64,000 bases of DNA from Hyphomicrobiales bacterium (GCA_900470805.1 UCCA01000002.1:62001-126000); one strand, 5' to 3'. Positions 10,214-19,654 are shown, numbered from the stretch's first letter. Notes: generated by a model not told the origin, from the letters alone. Made by a program: numbers and translations.

Positions 10214-10438
10214 TCAGTTGGGATCGAGGTTCTTCATGCCGTGGCGAGTATGTCGCAGTTCAACGATCTGGCGCATCTGTGCCAGTCTAAGTTCAAGCGC
10301 CGTCCTGTCCATCGACGCGGGCAGCTTGCTGAGTTCATCCGCAAGGATATCAATTTCCTTGAGGAGAAATGGGAGATCGAAACCTTCATGTTCCATGTTT
10401 TCCGCCATGCCATTCATGCAAGCGATTCTTGCCAGCAC
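10214..10438 (-). CDS. Small hypothetical protein, start uncertain and possibly frameshifted
   Basis: The frame encodes a helical polypeptide (MEHEGFDLPFLLKEIDILAD, then LSKLPASMDRTALELRLAQM) typical of small rhizobial hypothetical proteins. From the GTG at 10438 it would be 74 residues, but no good ribosome site precedes that codon. A strong site (AAGGACG) followed by ATG lies at 10478, yet that ATG is one base out of frame with the body and reads into a stop after 11 codons. The body frame remains open back to a stop at 10475-10477 and the added residues (ELGYEACKS) look protein-like. Either the GTG or an internal ATG (10417 or 10408) is used, or the gene carries a one-base frameshift near its start. 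Confidence 0.4.
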   Translation of the reverse strand: MLARIACMNGMAENMEHEGFDLPFLLKEIDILADELSKLPASMDRTALELRLAQMRQIVELRHTRHGMKNLDPN

Positions 10439-10710
10439 CGATTTACATGCTTCGTAGCCAAGCTCGGCGGAGTGTCATTCGACGTCCTTAATATCCAATA
10501 AACTATATGGATCTCCGTTCTGAAATGACACGCCGGATCGGCGATTAAAGTCAGTCGGCGATCTTAATTTTTTTCAAGCGATGAGAAGAGTCCTCTTTGA
10601 CAGCGATTTTCCGCGAGAGGATAACGCGGGTGCCGGCCGCGCCGGGCAAGCCGAAGCGCCGCGATATGCATGTGAGGGGCTGTGCCGTCGCTTCCTGCTC
10701 ATTGGGTATG

Positions 10711-10742
10711 GAAAAAATATCGGACCGCCGAAGTGGTCCGAT
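10711..10742 (-). terminator. Intrinsic terminator of the diflavin reductase gene
   Basis: On the minus strand ATCGGACC (10742-10735), an 8-base loop, and GGTCCGAT (10726-10719) are followed by ATTTTTT. It begins only 7 bp after the reductase stop codon. Confidence 0.85.
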
Positions 10743-10748
10743 TTGGTG

Positions 10749-12524
10749 TCAGTAGACGTCGCGGACGTAGCGTTTCTCGCGTTTCAGGACATTGACGTAT
10801 TCCGATGCGGCCTCCGCCGATCGTCCGCCATGTTTCGCGACGACGTCATGCAAAGCCTGATCGACGTCCTTGGCCATTCTGGTCGCATCGCCGCACACGT
10901 AGAAATGACCACCTTCTTCCAGCCAGGCATAAAGCGCCTTGCCGTTCTCGCGCATCCGCGTCTGCACGTAGACCTTCTCGCTCTGATCACGAGAAAAGGC
11001 GAGGTCGAGGCGCGTCAGCAATCCGGTGCCACTCATCTGGGTCAGTTCGTCTTCATAGATGAAGTCGTCGGCGCGGTGCTGGTCGCCGAAGAACAGCCAG
11101 TTTCGCCCCTTGGCGCCCCGTGCTTGGCGTTCCTGCAGGAAGGCGCGGAACGGCGCGATGCCGGTGCCGGGGCCGACCATGATGGCTGGTGCCGTATCAT
11201 CACCAGGGACGCGGAAGGCCTTGTTCTGCGAAACAAAGATCCCGGCCTTCGACCCTTCGGCCTGATCCGCCAGATAAGTTGAGCAGACCCCTCCATGCTC
11301 GCGACCGTTGGTCGTGTAGCGCACGCTGGCGATCGTCAGATGGACGCGGCCATCTGCAGCCAGCGGGCTCGATGAGATCGAATAGGCCCGGTGCTGCAGG
11401 GGCTTCAACAGGCCGACGAAATCGGATGCGGTCATCGCGTCTGCAGGCAGTAACTGCAGCAGATCGAGTGTATCCTTGCCCCAGAGCCAGCTTTCCAGCG
11501 CTTCCTTGTCGCCGTGGCGGAGGATATGGCTCAGTTCCTCGTGACCCGCACGCTTCTCTACTTCGGCGATCAACTCGCGGGACGGTGTCGAAATCTCGAA
11601 CCCGTTCGTCAGTTCCTGGCTGAGAGAATTGGCCAGACCTGCGACCGGGGTGTCAGTACTTGCACCCAGCTGTTGCAGGATGGCCGATACCAGTCCGGTG
11701 TTGTTGACAGGCATGACGCCGAGCGCGTCGCCGGCTTCATAGGAGATGCCGCTGTCGCCGAGGTTGAATTCGAAGTGGCGGATTTCCTTGGCCGAGGTCG
11801 TGCCGGACAACAATCTGTTTACGGCGACGACAGACGAATAGGGCGATTTGCGGTTCCACTGCGATTTCTCGCGCACAGGGAGGGCGACGGCTTCCGCAGG
11901 TGCGTGCGGTTCGCTCTGCCCACCATCGACAGCCGCCGCAAGCGGCATCGCTTCGCCAACCCAGGCGGCGGCGGCGTCTTCGTAATCGATGTCGCAGTCG
12001 AGCCTGTTGGTCATGCGGTGGGCGCCGAGCTGTTCGAGCCGTGTATCGATCAGCTTGCCTGCCTGGCAGAAGCCGTCATAACCGGTGTCGCCAAGCGCCA
12101 AGACGCCGAAGTTCATGCTCTCCAGCCGAGGCGCCGTCTCGGCCGACAGCGCTTCCCAGAAAAGCTGGGCGTTATCTGGCATCTCGCCCTCGCCATAGGT
12201 GGAGGCCACGATGATCACCCGCTTCATCGTAGCGAAGCGGGCCATGTCGACATCGTCGAGCGCTTCGACAGCCGGTTGCATACCGGCGGCGCGCGCGGCG
12301 ACCGCGGCGTCCATGGCAACGCCTTCGGCGTTGCCGGTCTGTGTGCCGTAGAGGATATGCACAGGGCTTGCCGTTGTCTGTTGCGGGGCATTCGCCACCG
12401 CAACGCTGCCGTCGCCGTCCATTGCCAGGCGCGAATGCAGCCCGGCCAGAAAGCCGGACAGCCAGGCGCGCTGGTCGCCATTGAAGGGGGCGTCGGCAGG
12501 GATGTAGGGTACTTTCATCGTCAT
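10749..12524 (-). CDS. CysJ-like NADPH diflavin reductase, electron donor partner of the GOGAT-like protein
   Basis: 591 residues with the layout of sulfite reductase flavoprotein alpha and cytochrome P450 reductase. An N-terminal stretch precedes a flavodoxin (FMN) domain (HILYGTQTGNAEG at about 56, ASTYGEGEMPDNA, LALGDTGYDGFCQAG). An FAD domain follows (HRAYSISSSPLA; GGVCSTYLAD for the FMN/FAD phosphate contact). The NADPH domain shows GPGTGIAPFRAFLQER, FFGDQHRADDFIY and FYVCGDATRMAKDVD, and the C-terminus ends RYVRDVY with an aromatic residue stacking on FAD. It moves electrons from NADPH via FAD and FMN to a partner. No sulfite reductase hemoprotein gene is nearby; its ATG overlaps the stop of the glutamate-synthase-like gene by four bases. 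The partner is therefore probably that protein (inference). Confidence 0.9.
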   Translation of the reverse strand: MTMKVPYIPADAPFNGDQRAWLSGFLAGLHSRLAMDGDGSVAVANAPQQTTASPVHILYGTQTGNAEGVAMDAAVAARAAGMQPAVEALDDVDMARFATMKRVIIVASTYGEGEMPDNAQLFWEALSAETAPRLESMNFGVLALGDTGYDGFCQAGKLIDTRLEQLGAHRMTNRLDCDIDYEDAAAAWVGEAMPLAAAVDGGQSEPHAPAEAVALPVREKSQWNRKSPYSSVVAVNRLLSGTTSAKEIRHFEFNLGDSGISYEAGDALGVMPVNNTGLVSAILQQLGASTDTPVAGLANSLSQELTNGFEISTPSRELIAEVEKRAGHEELSHILRHGDKEALESWLWGKDTLDLLQLLPADAMTASDFVGLLKPLQHRAYSISSSPLAADGRVHLTIASVRYTTNGREHGGVCSTYLADQAEGSKAGIFVSQNKAFRVPGDDTAPAIMVGPGTGIAPFRAFLQERQARGAKGRNWLFFGDQHRADDFIYEDELTQMSGTGLLTRLDLAFSRDQSEKVYVQTRMRENGKALYAWLEEGGHFYVCGDATRMAKDVDQALHDVVAKHGGRSAEAASEYVNVLKREKRYVRDVY

Positions 12525-15500
12525 ACTCGGCTGGCTCTTGCTGGGGCAGTCAGGTCGGAGAACGCGCGCTTGGCGAACAGCTCCTCGAAGCTCGGCAGGC
12601 GGCCGATCTTCTCGATGTTGCGTGCATGCCGATGGATGATCCAGCCGTAGGTGCCGGGGCTGTCCATCGACAGGATGTTGCGGCGCGAAAGCGCTTCCTT
12701 GTAGTCTGCGAGCCGCTTGGCGGCGATCATCACAGCCAGCCGCTCGTCCGTGTGACCGTCGACGGCGTCACGGGAATGGCGCATGAGCTTGCTCATCAGC
12801 GCGAAATCCTCGGTCAGCAGCAGATTGCGCACCGCCTTCTCGACGGCGGGCTCAGAAGGTCCGAGTGCATTCGGTACGCGTGCCATGGCCAGACCCTGTG
12901 CCATGGATAGGACCGTGTAGTTGTTCAGCAGCGCGAACATGTCCTCGGTATCTGTCTCCTCATATCCCGGCACGCGGCCGTTCAGCACAGCCTTGCGGTC
13001 GCGATAGGCGAGCTTGAACTTGCGCACCTGATGGGCGGCCAGCGCCGATGCCAACTCTTCGATCAACTCCTTGCGCGGCTTTGCGTTCAGGATCGCATCG
13101 CTGTCCTGATAGAGCAGCAGTGCCCGCGGCATGCCGTAGACGAAATTATGCTGCTCGCTTTCCCAGTTCTCCAGCAACCACCGCGCCTTTGCCGAGCCCG
13201 TCTCTGCGAGGTGCCAGGTCAGCAGCATATGGATGGCCTGATTGTGGATCGCGGCCTGCTCGCCGTCGTCGGAGATCGAGCCGATCAGGATCGAGTCATG
13301 GCTGACCTTCTTCGGCAGATCGCCGTAAGGGTCATACTGGTAGACGAAACCGCCGCTCATGCCGTTTCCAAAACCCTTGCCGAAGCTTCCGAGGTTGAGA
13401 ACAGCACCATTGGTCATGTATTCGCAGCAGAAATCGCCTACTCCCTCGATGACGGCGGTCGCGCCCGAGTTGCGCACCGCGAACCGGTCGCCGGCCTGGC
13501 CTTCCACGAAGGTGCGCCCACCGGTGGCGCCGAACAGTGCGAAGTTGCCGATCAGCACGTTGCCGCCGGCCTCGTCGAAACCACCGCCCGGGGAGCGTAC
13601 GACGATGGTGCCGCCGCATGCGCTCTTGCCGACGCCGTCGTTGCAGGTGCCGGTATGGGTCAGCACCATGCCGTCATTGCAGAAGGCGCCGTAGGACTGA
13701 CCGGCGGAGCCGGAGGTGGCGATGTTGACGCTGCCCGGTTCGAGGAAGCGGCGACCGCGCTCGTCCTGCCGCACGGATGGCAGGGCGGCAGCGGTGGCGT
13801 CGTCGAGTTCGTAGTTCAGTATGCGCTCGATATCGACAGCCAGCTGTCCGCCAACGCTCTTGTTGCAGTTGTTGAGGAAGCGATTGCCGCCGAGCTCGAT
13901 GCCGGACTTTCTGCTTTCGATCAGGGCCGACCGCACGAGATCGAGGAAGCCGTCATCGACGGCATAGTCCTTCTCCATGTAGACGGGATCGGTGATCTTC
14001 ACCTCCTCGACCACGGCAAGCATCGCGCGGAGGTCAAGCTGCCCGACGCTGGAGGGGTGGTCGAGGAGATGAAGAAGATCCGAGCGTCCACGGGCGGCGC
14101 GCAGCGACGGCATGCCGAGTGCTGCCAGCAGTTCGCGGGTCTCGTGGGCGATGTTCAGCAGATACTGTGCCAGCGCGCGCGGATCGCCGTTGAAGACCTC
14201 CTGGTTGGTGGTCAGCCCGGCTGGGCACTTGATGTTGCAGTTCTTGGCCATCACGCACTTCAGCATCATCAGCGCCGTAGTGCCGAACTCGAAGCTGTCG
14301 CCGCCGAGTAGCGCCGACTTGATGACGTCGCTCGCGGTCTGGTGCGCACCCGAGCAGCGCAGCGTCACCTTCTCGCGCAAACCGTTCGCGCAAAGCGCCT
14401 GATGCACCTCGGCGATGCCGATCTCGGCAGCGCGTCCCGTGTACTTGAGGCTGGTGACGGCGGCGGCGCCGGTGCCGCCGGTGTTGCCGGCAACGTTGAT
14501 GACATCGGCGCCCGCCTTGGCGACGCCGACCGCGATGGTGCCTATCCCTTCCGACGACACCAGCTTGACGACAACGCGCACACGCGCCGCCTTGGCGTCG
14601 TGGATAAGCTGCGCCAGATCCTCGATCGAATAAGTGTCGTGATGCGGTGGCGGCGAGACAAGCTCGACGCCGGGCGTGCCGCCGCGGGCGGCGGCGATCT
14701 CAACGGTGACCTTGGGAGAGGGCAACTGCCCACCTTCGCCGGGCTTGGCACCCTGGCCGATCTTGATCTCGATCTCCTCCAGCATCGGATCGGCGAGATA
14801 GCCCGCCCAGATGCCAAAGCGACCAGAGGCAAACTGCTTGATCTTCGAGGCGCGGATGGTGCCGTAGCGAGACAGGTGCTCGCCGCCTTCGCCGGAGTTC
14901 GACATGCCCCCGGCCATGTTGGTGCCGTGGGCGACAGCCTCATGGGCGGCGGCCACAAGTGCGCCGTGGCTCATTGCGCCGGAGGCGAGCAGCGGGGTGA
15001 TCTCGCTTGCCTTCTGGACCTCTGTCATCGGGATGCTACCCGGTGCCGTGCGCAGCAGCGAGAGGTAATCGCGCGCCTGACCCGTCGCATGTACGGCAAG
15101 CGCGCCACCTTCGATCCAGTGGCCGGTGATGTCGGTCTTGAAGCGGATCACCAGCGATTGCCCGAGTGCCGCCAGCAGCGTCAGCTGGCTGGCATTGGCT
15201 GTTGTCAACCGCAGCCGGAACTCGTCTTCGCTCACGCGTTCGCAGGAGAGGCTACGCACCATGAATGAGTTGTTGCCCTTGCGGGAGAAGCGGCCCATCT
15301 CACGGCGAAAGTCTTCGGGGCTGGTGCAGAAGCTGATATCGGCCGGCAGTTCCAGCACGTCACGCAGGGCGGCGGGGCGGCGCATGCGCTCCTCCATCAT
15401 CATCCGCGCAAAAGCGCGGTAGCCAGGCGTGATCGCGAATCGGTCGATCGCCTCCGGCGTCAGCTTCTCGAAACTGGTGCTGGAGTACGCCGCGTCGTTG

Positions 15501-18031
15501 AGACCGAAGGCATCCTCCAGCCGGTTCAGCGGCAGCAGACGAAAGACGTCCGATTGGTCGGCGTCGCCGGGTGCCCCATCGAAGTCGATCTTCTCTTCCG
15601 TCATATCGACGAAACCGCGCACGGCGGTCGTGCCGTAGGAGTGCCCGGCGCCCTCGGCGCGCTCCTTGAAAAGCCCCAGTAGAGGGATCTCGTTCTCGCT
15701 TTTCACGGTCAGCGCCCGCGTATGCCAGTCGCAGACGGCCTGTGAGATCACGGCAAAATCCACACCGCCGACGGGCGTCTTGACGTTCGGGAAATAACGT
15801 CTCAACACCGGATCGTTGGTGTCGAGGAAGTTCGGCTCGAAGAACTCGCCACCGATATAGCTTTCGGCGGTGCAGAGGCCGACCTTGCCCATCGTCTTCA
15901 TCAAAGACTTCTCGGCGGCCTTGGCAAAGCGCTTGAACGCCTTGTCGGCATCGGCGCCGAACTTTTCCTCGGCCCGGAACTGGACGCCGAGCGGATAGAC
16001 CGCTGCGGCACCAAAACCGAGCGCGGCCGCGATATGGTGCGACGAAGAAATCTGGCCGCTTTCGGCGATGACTGAGACCCGCAGGCGCAGACCGGTTTCG
16101 ATCAGGCGCTGGTTGAGCGCCGAGATGACGATGATCATCGGCAGTGCCGCCCGGTCGCGGGCCACGTGGCGGTCGGTCACGACGACGATGCCGCCTTCTT
16201 CCGCCGCAAACGCTTCGACGGCATCACAAAGCCTGGAGATGGCGACCTCAAGGGCCGTCTCGTTGGCCTTCGAGTCGCCGACGACCGGGGTATAAAGCAT
16301 CTCGAAACGGCGTAGCGGTGTCTCCGTCTGCTCGCGGATCTTCAGCATGTCGAGATGCGTCAGGATCGGGGAGCGCACGACGATCTGCCGCGCGGCCTTG
16401 GCGCCAATGTTCGGCTTGGCGCCGAGTGCCACGCGCAGCGTCATTCCATCGGCCTCGCGGATGCTGTCGAGTGGCGGGTTGGTGACCTGCGCGAAACGCT
16501 GCGAGAAATACTTGGCGACGCCGCCTTCCTGATCGGACAGCGCGTTGATGGCGTTGCCGTACCCCATGGCCGAGATCTTTTCGGCGCCGGTGGCCAGCAT
16601 CGGATCCATCAGGAACTTGAAACTCTCCTGGTTGTGCGAATATGCAACGTAGCGTTGGTAGCGTTCCAGGTCGCCGTTGTAGCGCAGCGGCGATCCCTGC
16701 TGGTCGGCGGGAATCTCGGGCAGGTCTTCCAGCCGCACGCGGGACTCGGTCAGCAGCGTCTTGTAGTCGCGTTGCGCCGCCAGCATTTCCAGGGCCTCGT
16801 TCGTGGCGAAGGCGCGGCCAGCGGCGTGATCGAAGTACAGCATGCCACCAGCTTCGATCCGGCCGCGGCTGAGCACGCTTTCCGGCGGGAACGCGATCTG
16901 GCCGGCTTCGGACATCACGCAGAGGTATTCCGATGTTTCGACGGTGCGCAACGGCCGCAGGCCGAGACGATCGAGCCTTGCGCCGACGATGGAACCGTTG
17001 CCGAAGATCAGGGCTGCCGGGCCGTCGTTCTTTTCCTCATAAAGCGAGAAGTATTCGAACATGGCGCGCACGTCTTCCGACAACGTATCGTCGTTCTCCC
17101 AGGCTGGCGGCATCATCGATACGACAGCGGTGACGAGATCGAGACCCTCTTCCATCACCCGGCTCTGCAACGTCTGATCGAGCCGGCAACTGTCGGACTG
17201 ACCCTTCGGACGAATGATCGCCGAATTGCGCGCAAGCGCGATCGCCGCTTCGGAAAGCCGGTTCTTCTTGTCGGTATTCAACTCGCCATTATGCGCCATC
17301 AGCCGGAAAGGTTGCGCCATCGACGGATGCGGATCGGTGTTTGTCGAGAACCGCGTGTGGAAATACATGGTGTGGATTTCATGCGCCGGGTTCACCAGGT
17401 CGCGGAAATAGGGCAGCACCTCGTTTGAGTTCAGGCGGCCTTTGAAAACCTGGGTGCGGGCGCTGAGCGACAGCGGGTAGAAACCGGCCAGCGCCGGATC
17501 GGTGTATGCGATCGCCTCGATTGCCAGCAGCGCCTTGTGGATGCGCCAGTCGAACTCCGCCAGGGTCTTCACAGCATTCGGCGCAGCAAAGATCCACTGC
17601 CGGATCGCCAGTTGGTGGCGTACGGCGGCCGGGCGGATGGCGCTGTTGTCGATCGGCACCTCTCGGATGAGCAGTACCGGAAAGCCCTGCTCGGCGAACG
17701 CGCCTTCGATGATTTCGGTGGCGCGCTGGTGTTCGCCCAGATCGTTCGGAAGGAAAAAATTGCCGACGCCGAAGCGGCCGAGCTCAAGGTCCGGGTTGCC
17801 GGTCAGTCCACGAAAGAACGACAGGGAGAGATCGACAGAGATGCCGGCGCCGTCGCCGACACCTTCCGCCGACATGCCGCCGCGATGGGGCACTGCACAG
17901 AGCGCTTCGTGGCCGCGTTTCAGCACGTCATGGGTCTGGACGCCGTCCTTGCGGGTGATGAAGCCGACACCACAGCTGCTCTTGTCTTCGGTGATGTCGT
18001 AGAGGCCCGTGACCTGCTCTGGTGCGTTCAT
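12521..18031 (-). CDS. Glutamate synthase large-subunit-like protein (1836 aa)
   Basis: GOGAT-type enzyme expected to pass glutamine ammonia to 2-oxoglutarate using reduced flavin/Fe-S. A short propeptide is followed by Cys20 in SSCGVGFITRK, the N-terminal nucleophile of the class II amidotransferase. The glutaminase domain includes HTRFSTNTDPHPSMAQPFR and MAHNGELNT. A central domain (about 460-800) and an FMN synthase domain (about 800-1300; GAMSHGALVAAAHEA, GEGGQLPSPKV) follow. The cluster motif is KCVMAKNCNIKCPAG (near 1257-1268), with spacing C-x5-C-x3-C. The GXGXG beta-helix (about 1400-1600) follows. It is about 300 residues longer than bacterial GltB, mostly as a C-terminal tail with no family I recognise. 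No gltD is adjacent; the overlapping downstream gene is a diflavin reductase. A good ribosome site (AAGGAGA) precedes the start. A specialised paralogue rather than housekeeping GltB is likely. Confidence 0.85.
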   Translation of the reverse strand: MNAPEQVTGLYDITEDKSSCGVGFITRKDGVQTHDVLKRGHEALCAVPHRGGMSAEGVGDGAGISVDLSLSFFRGLTGNPDLELGRFGVGNFFLPNDLGEHQRATEIIEGAFAEQGFPVLLIREVPIDNSAIRPAAVRHQLAIRQWIFAAPNAVKTLAEFDWRIHKALLAIEAIAYTDPALAGFYPLSLSARTQVFKGRLNSNEVLPYFRDLVNPAHEIHTMYFHTRFSTNTDPHPSMAQPFRLMAHNGELNTDKKNRLSEAAIALARNSAIIRPKGQSDSCRLDQTLQSRVMEEGLDLVTAVVSMMPPAWENDDTLSEDVRAMFEYFSLYEEKNDGPAALIFGNGSIVGARLDRLGLRPLRTVETSEYLCVMSEAGQIAFPPESVLSRGRIEAGGMLYFDHAAGRAFATNEALEMLAAQRDYKTLLTESRVRLEDLPEIPADQQGSPLRYNGDLERYQRYVAYSHNQESFKFLMDPMLATGAEKISAMGYGNAINALSDQEGGVAKYFSQRFAQVTNPPLDSIREADGMTLRVALGAKPNIGAKAARQIVVRSPILTHLDMLKIREQTETPLRRFEMLYTPVVGDSKANETALEVAISRLCDAVEAFAAEEGGIVVVTDRHVARDRAALPMIIVISALNQRLIETGLRLRVSVIAESGQISSSHHIAAALGFGAAAVYPLGVQFRAEEKFGADADKAFKRFAKAAEKSLMKTMGKVGLCTAESYIGGEFFEPNFLDTNDPVLRRYFPNVKTPVGGVDFAVISQAVCDWHTRALTVKSENEIPLLGLFKERAEGAGHSYGTTAVRGFVDMTEEKIDFDGAPGDADQSDVFRLLPLNRLEDAFGLNDAAYSSTSFEKLTPEAIDRFAITPGYRAFARMMMEERMRRPAALRDVLELPADISFCTSPEDFRREMGRFSRKGNNSFMVRSLSCERVSEDEFRLRLTTANASQLTLLAALGQSLVIRFKTDITGHWIEGGALAVHATGQARDYLSLLRTAPGSIPMTEVQKASEITPLLASGAMSHGALVAAAHEAVAHGTNMAGGMSNSGEGGEHLSRYGTIRASKIKQFASGRFGIWAGYLADPMLEEIEIKIGQGAKPGEGGQLPSPKVTVEIAAARGGTPGVELVSPPPHHDTYSIEDLAQLIHDAKAARVRVVVKLVSSEGIGTIAVGVAKAGADVINVAGNTGGTGAAAVTSLKYTGRAAEIGIAEVHQALCANGLREKVTLRCSGAHQTASDVIKSALLGGDSFEFGTTALMMLKCVMAKNCNIKCPAGLTTNQEVFNGDPRALAQYLLNIAHETRELLAALGMPSLRAARGRSDLLHLLDHPSSVGQLDLRAMLAVVEEVKITDPVYMEKDYAVDDGFLDLVRSALIESRKSGIELGGNRFLNNCNKSVGGQLAVDIERILNYELDDATAAALPSVRQDERGRRFLEPGSVNIATSGSAGQSYGAFCNDGMVLTHTGTCNDGVGKSACGGTIVVRSPGGGFDEAGGNVLIGNFALFGATGGRTFVEGQAGDRFAVRNSGATAVIEGVGDFCCEYMTNGAVLNLGSFGKGFGNGMSGGFVYQYDPYGDLPKKVSHDSILIGSISDDGEQAAIHNQAIHMLLTWHLAETGSAKARWLLENWESEQHNFVYGMPRALLLYQDSDAILNAKPRKELIEELASALAAHQVRKFKLAYRDRKAVLNGRVPGYEETDTEDMFALLNNYTVLSMAQGLAMARVPNALGPSEPAVEKAVRNLLLTEDFALMSKLMRHSRDAVDGHTDERLAVMIAAKRLADYKEALSRRNILSMDSPGTYGWIIHRHARNIEKIGRLPSFEELFAKRAFSDLTAPARASRV

Positions 18032-18650
18032 CTGCCGTCTCCTTGGAGGCGCGCCGCGGCGCGCGTGTCGCTTCTTCCCGCGGACGGCGCCGCAGGTTAC
18101 CGTGCACGCTCATCCGCTATCGATTTTAAAGGCGTTTTTTGTCGGCCGTGCGCGTGGTGGCGCGAATGACGGCCGGCTGCGTCATCGCAACCGTGTCGGC
18201 CGTCGTTTTGCTGTTCGCTCGTGTTCGCATCGAAAATGAACCTACGCAAAGGCTGCCGGACGGCGGCCCCGAGAATTATGTCAGCATTGTTTACCTATCT
18301 TGATTTAAAGAGTCAAGTTTGCGATCACCGTCGATACGCAATTTTGATGCGCATTTATTGAGCCATGCGTATTTTTAATGCGCCTACGGTCAATCCAACT
18401 TACGTATTCGTACGTTTGAGGCTTCTGACGCGTTTAGCAGGCATCCGTTGGCGCGCGTTTCTCTTCCGAGCTTGGCATCACGATATCGGGGCATCCCGCG
18501 GATTTTTTGGCGATGAAAACGAGCCGGTCTTCAGTCCCTCGCATTTCCATCATCGACAATCATTTGGTCATGTGATATATCACAGCATGAATGGTGAGGC
18601 GAATTGCGTTCGTTCAACCATGCAATCCTAACGATGACGAGGAACAGTCG
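18032..18650. other. Divergent intergenic region with AT-rich ATGCG repeats
   Basis: 619 bp between the GOGAT-like gene and the DapA-like gene, with no convincing gene. A conspicuously AT-rich stretch at about 18290-18410 contains several copies of ATGCGC or ATGCGT followed by ATTT, including the palindrome ATGCGCAT (18346-18353). It probably holds the promoters for both genes. Confidence 0.55.
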
Positions 18651-19592
18651 ATGGCAGATTCAGTATTCAAAGGTTGCATCCCGGCTCTGATGACGCCGTG
18701 CAATCCCGACCGCAGCCCGAACTTCGATGCGCTCGTCGAAAAGGGCAAGGAACTCGTGTCGCTCGGCATGTCCGGCGTCGTCTATTGCGGCTCGATGGGC
18801 GACTGGCCGTTGCTGACCGACGAGCAGCGTCAGGAAGGCGTGAAGCGCCTGGCTGAAGCCGGCGTTCCCGTTGTCGTCGGGACCGGCGCGATCAATACGC
18901 AGTCGGCTGTCAGCCATGCCGCGCACGCTGCCAAGGTCGGCGCCAAGGGTCTGATGGTCATTCCGCGCGTGCTGTCGCGTGGCTCATCTGTCTCCGCGCA
19001 GCGCGACCACTTCTCGGCCGTGCTTGCTGCCGGCAAGGATCTGCCAGCCGTCATCTACAATAGCCCCTATTACGGTTTCGCCACCCGCGCCGATTTGTTC
19101 TTCGACCTGCGCTCGCGCTTTTCCAACCTCGTCGGCTTCAAGGAATTCGGCGGCAAGGCCGACATGACCTACGCGGCCGAGAACATCACGGCTGGCGACG
19201 ATGGCCTGACCCTGATGGTTGGTGTCGACACGGGCGTCTATCATGGCTTCGTAAATTGCGGTGCCGGCGGCGCTATCACCGGTATCGGCAATGCGCTGCC
19301 CAAGGAAGTCCTGCATCTGGTTTCGCTGTGCGAAAAGGCCGCCAACGGCGATGCCGCCGCGCGCCGCGAAGCGCTGGAGCTTGAAGAGGCTCTGATGGTG
19401 CTCTCGACCTATGACGAAGGTCCGGATCTGGTTCTGCACTACAAGTATCTGATGGTGCTGAACGGCGACGATCGCTACGCACTGCATTTCAACGAAAGCG
19501 ACAAGCTCAGCGCCTCCCAGCGCCGCCATCTCGAAAAGCAGTACGATTTGTTCCGCAAATGGTACGCATCGCGATACGCCAACGCCGCGTAA
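18651..19592 (+). CDS. Dihydrodipicolinate synthase/N-acetylneuraminate lyase superfamily protein
   Basis: 313 residues from the ATG at 18651, chosen because GAGGA lies eight bases upstream; the open frame reaches back to 18591. It is a TIM-barrel class I aldolase of the DapA/NanA group. The N-terminus FKGCIPALMTPCNPDRSPNF carries the substrate-binding threonine region. YNSPYYG contains the catalytic tyrosine, and GFKEFGGKADM the Schiff-base lysine. YCGSMGDWPLLTDEQ replaces the usual GxxGE motif, with D in place of E. This change and the lone position (not in a lysine operon) argue against DapA itself. An aldolase or dehydratase for a keto-acid or hydroxyproline-type substrate is more likely. 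A rho-independent terminator follows. The exact substrate cannot be read from sequence. Confidence 0.85.
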   Translation: MADSVFKGCIPALMTPCNPDRSPNFDALVEKGKELVSLGMSGVVYCGSMGDWPLLTDEQRQEGVKRLAEAGVPVVVGTGAINTQSAVSHAAHAAKVGAKGLMVIPRVLSRGSSVSAQRDHFSAVLAAGKDLPAVIYNSPYYGFATRADLFFDLRSRFSNLVGFKEFGGKADMTYAAENITAGDDGLTLMVGVDTGVYHGFVNCGAGGAITGIGNALPKEVLHLVSLCEKAANGDAAARREALELEEALMVLSTYDEGPDLVLHYKYLMVLNGDDRYALHFNESDKLSASQRRHLEKQYDLFRKWYASRYANAA

Positions 19593-19625
19593 AGGCTACG
19601 CCGCCGTTGCCGTCCCGATTACGAA

Positions 19626-19654
19626 CGCCGCGCCTGCAAGGGTGCGGTGTTTTT
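19626..19654 (+). terminator. Rho-independent terminator of the DapA-like gene
   Basis: CGCCGCGCC (19626-19634) pairs with GGTGCGGTG (19641-19649) over nine base pairs including two G-U wobbles, with a 6-base loop, followed by TTTTT. It begins 34 bp after the stop codon. Confidence 0.75.

Noticed and set aside
10749..12524. Sulfite reductase subunit CysJ of sulfur assimilation
   Set aside because: The domain layout agrees, but no cysI-type hemoprotein is present and the gene is overlapped by a GOGAT-like gene, so sulfite reduction is not the best guess.
13031..14311. Plus-strand open frame of 426 codons inside the GOGAT-like gene
   Set aside because: Antisense shadow; the minus-strand protein has all expected catalytic motifs across this stretch.
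18651..19592. Housekeeping dihydrodipicolinate synthase DapA
   Set aside because: The lysine-pathway GxxGE region is altered (SMGDW), the gene stands alone and the protein is longer than DapA, so only the superfamily is called.
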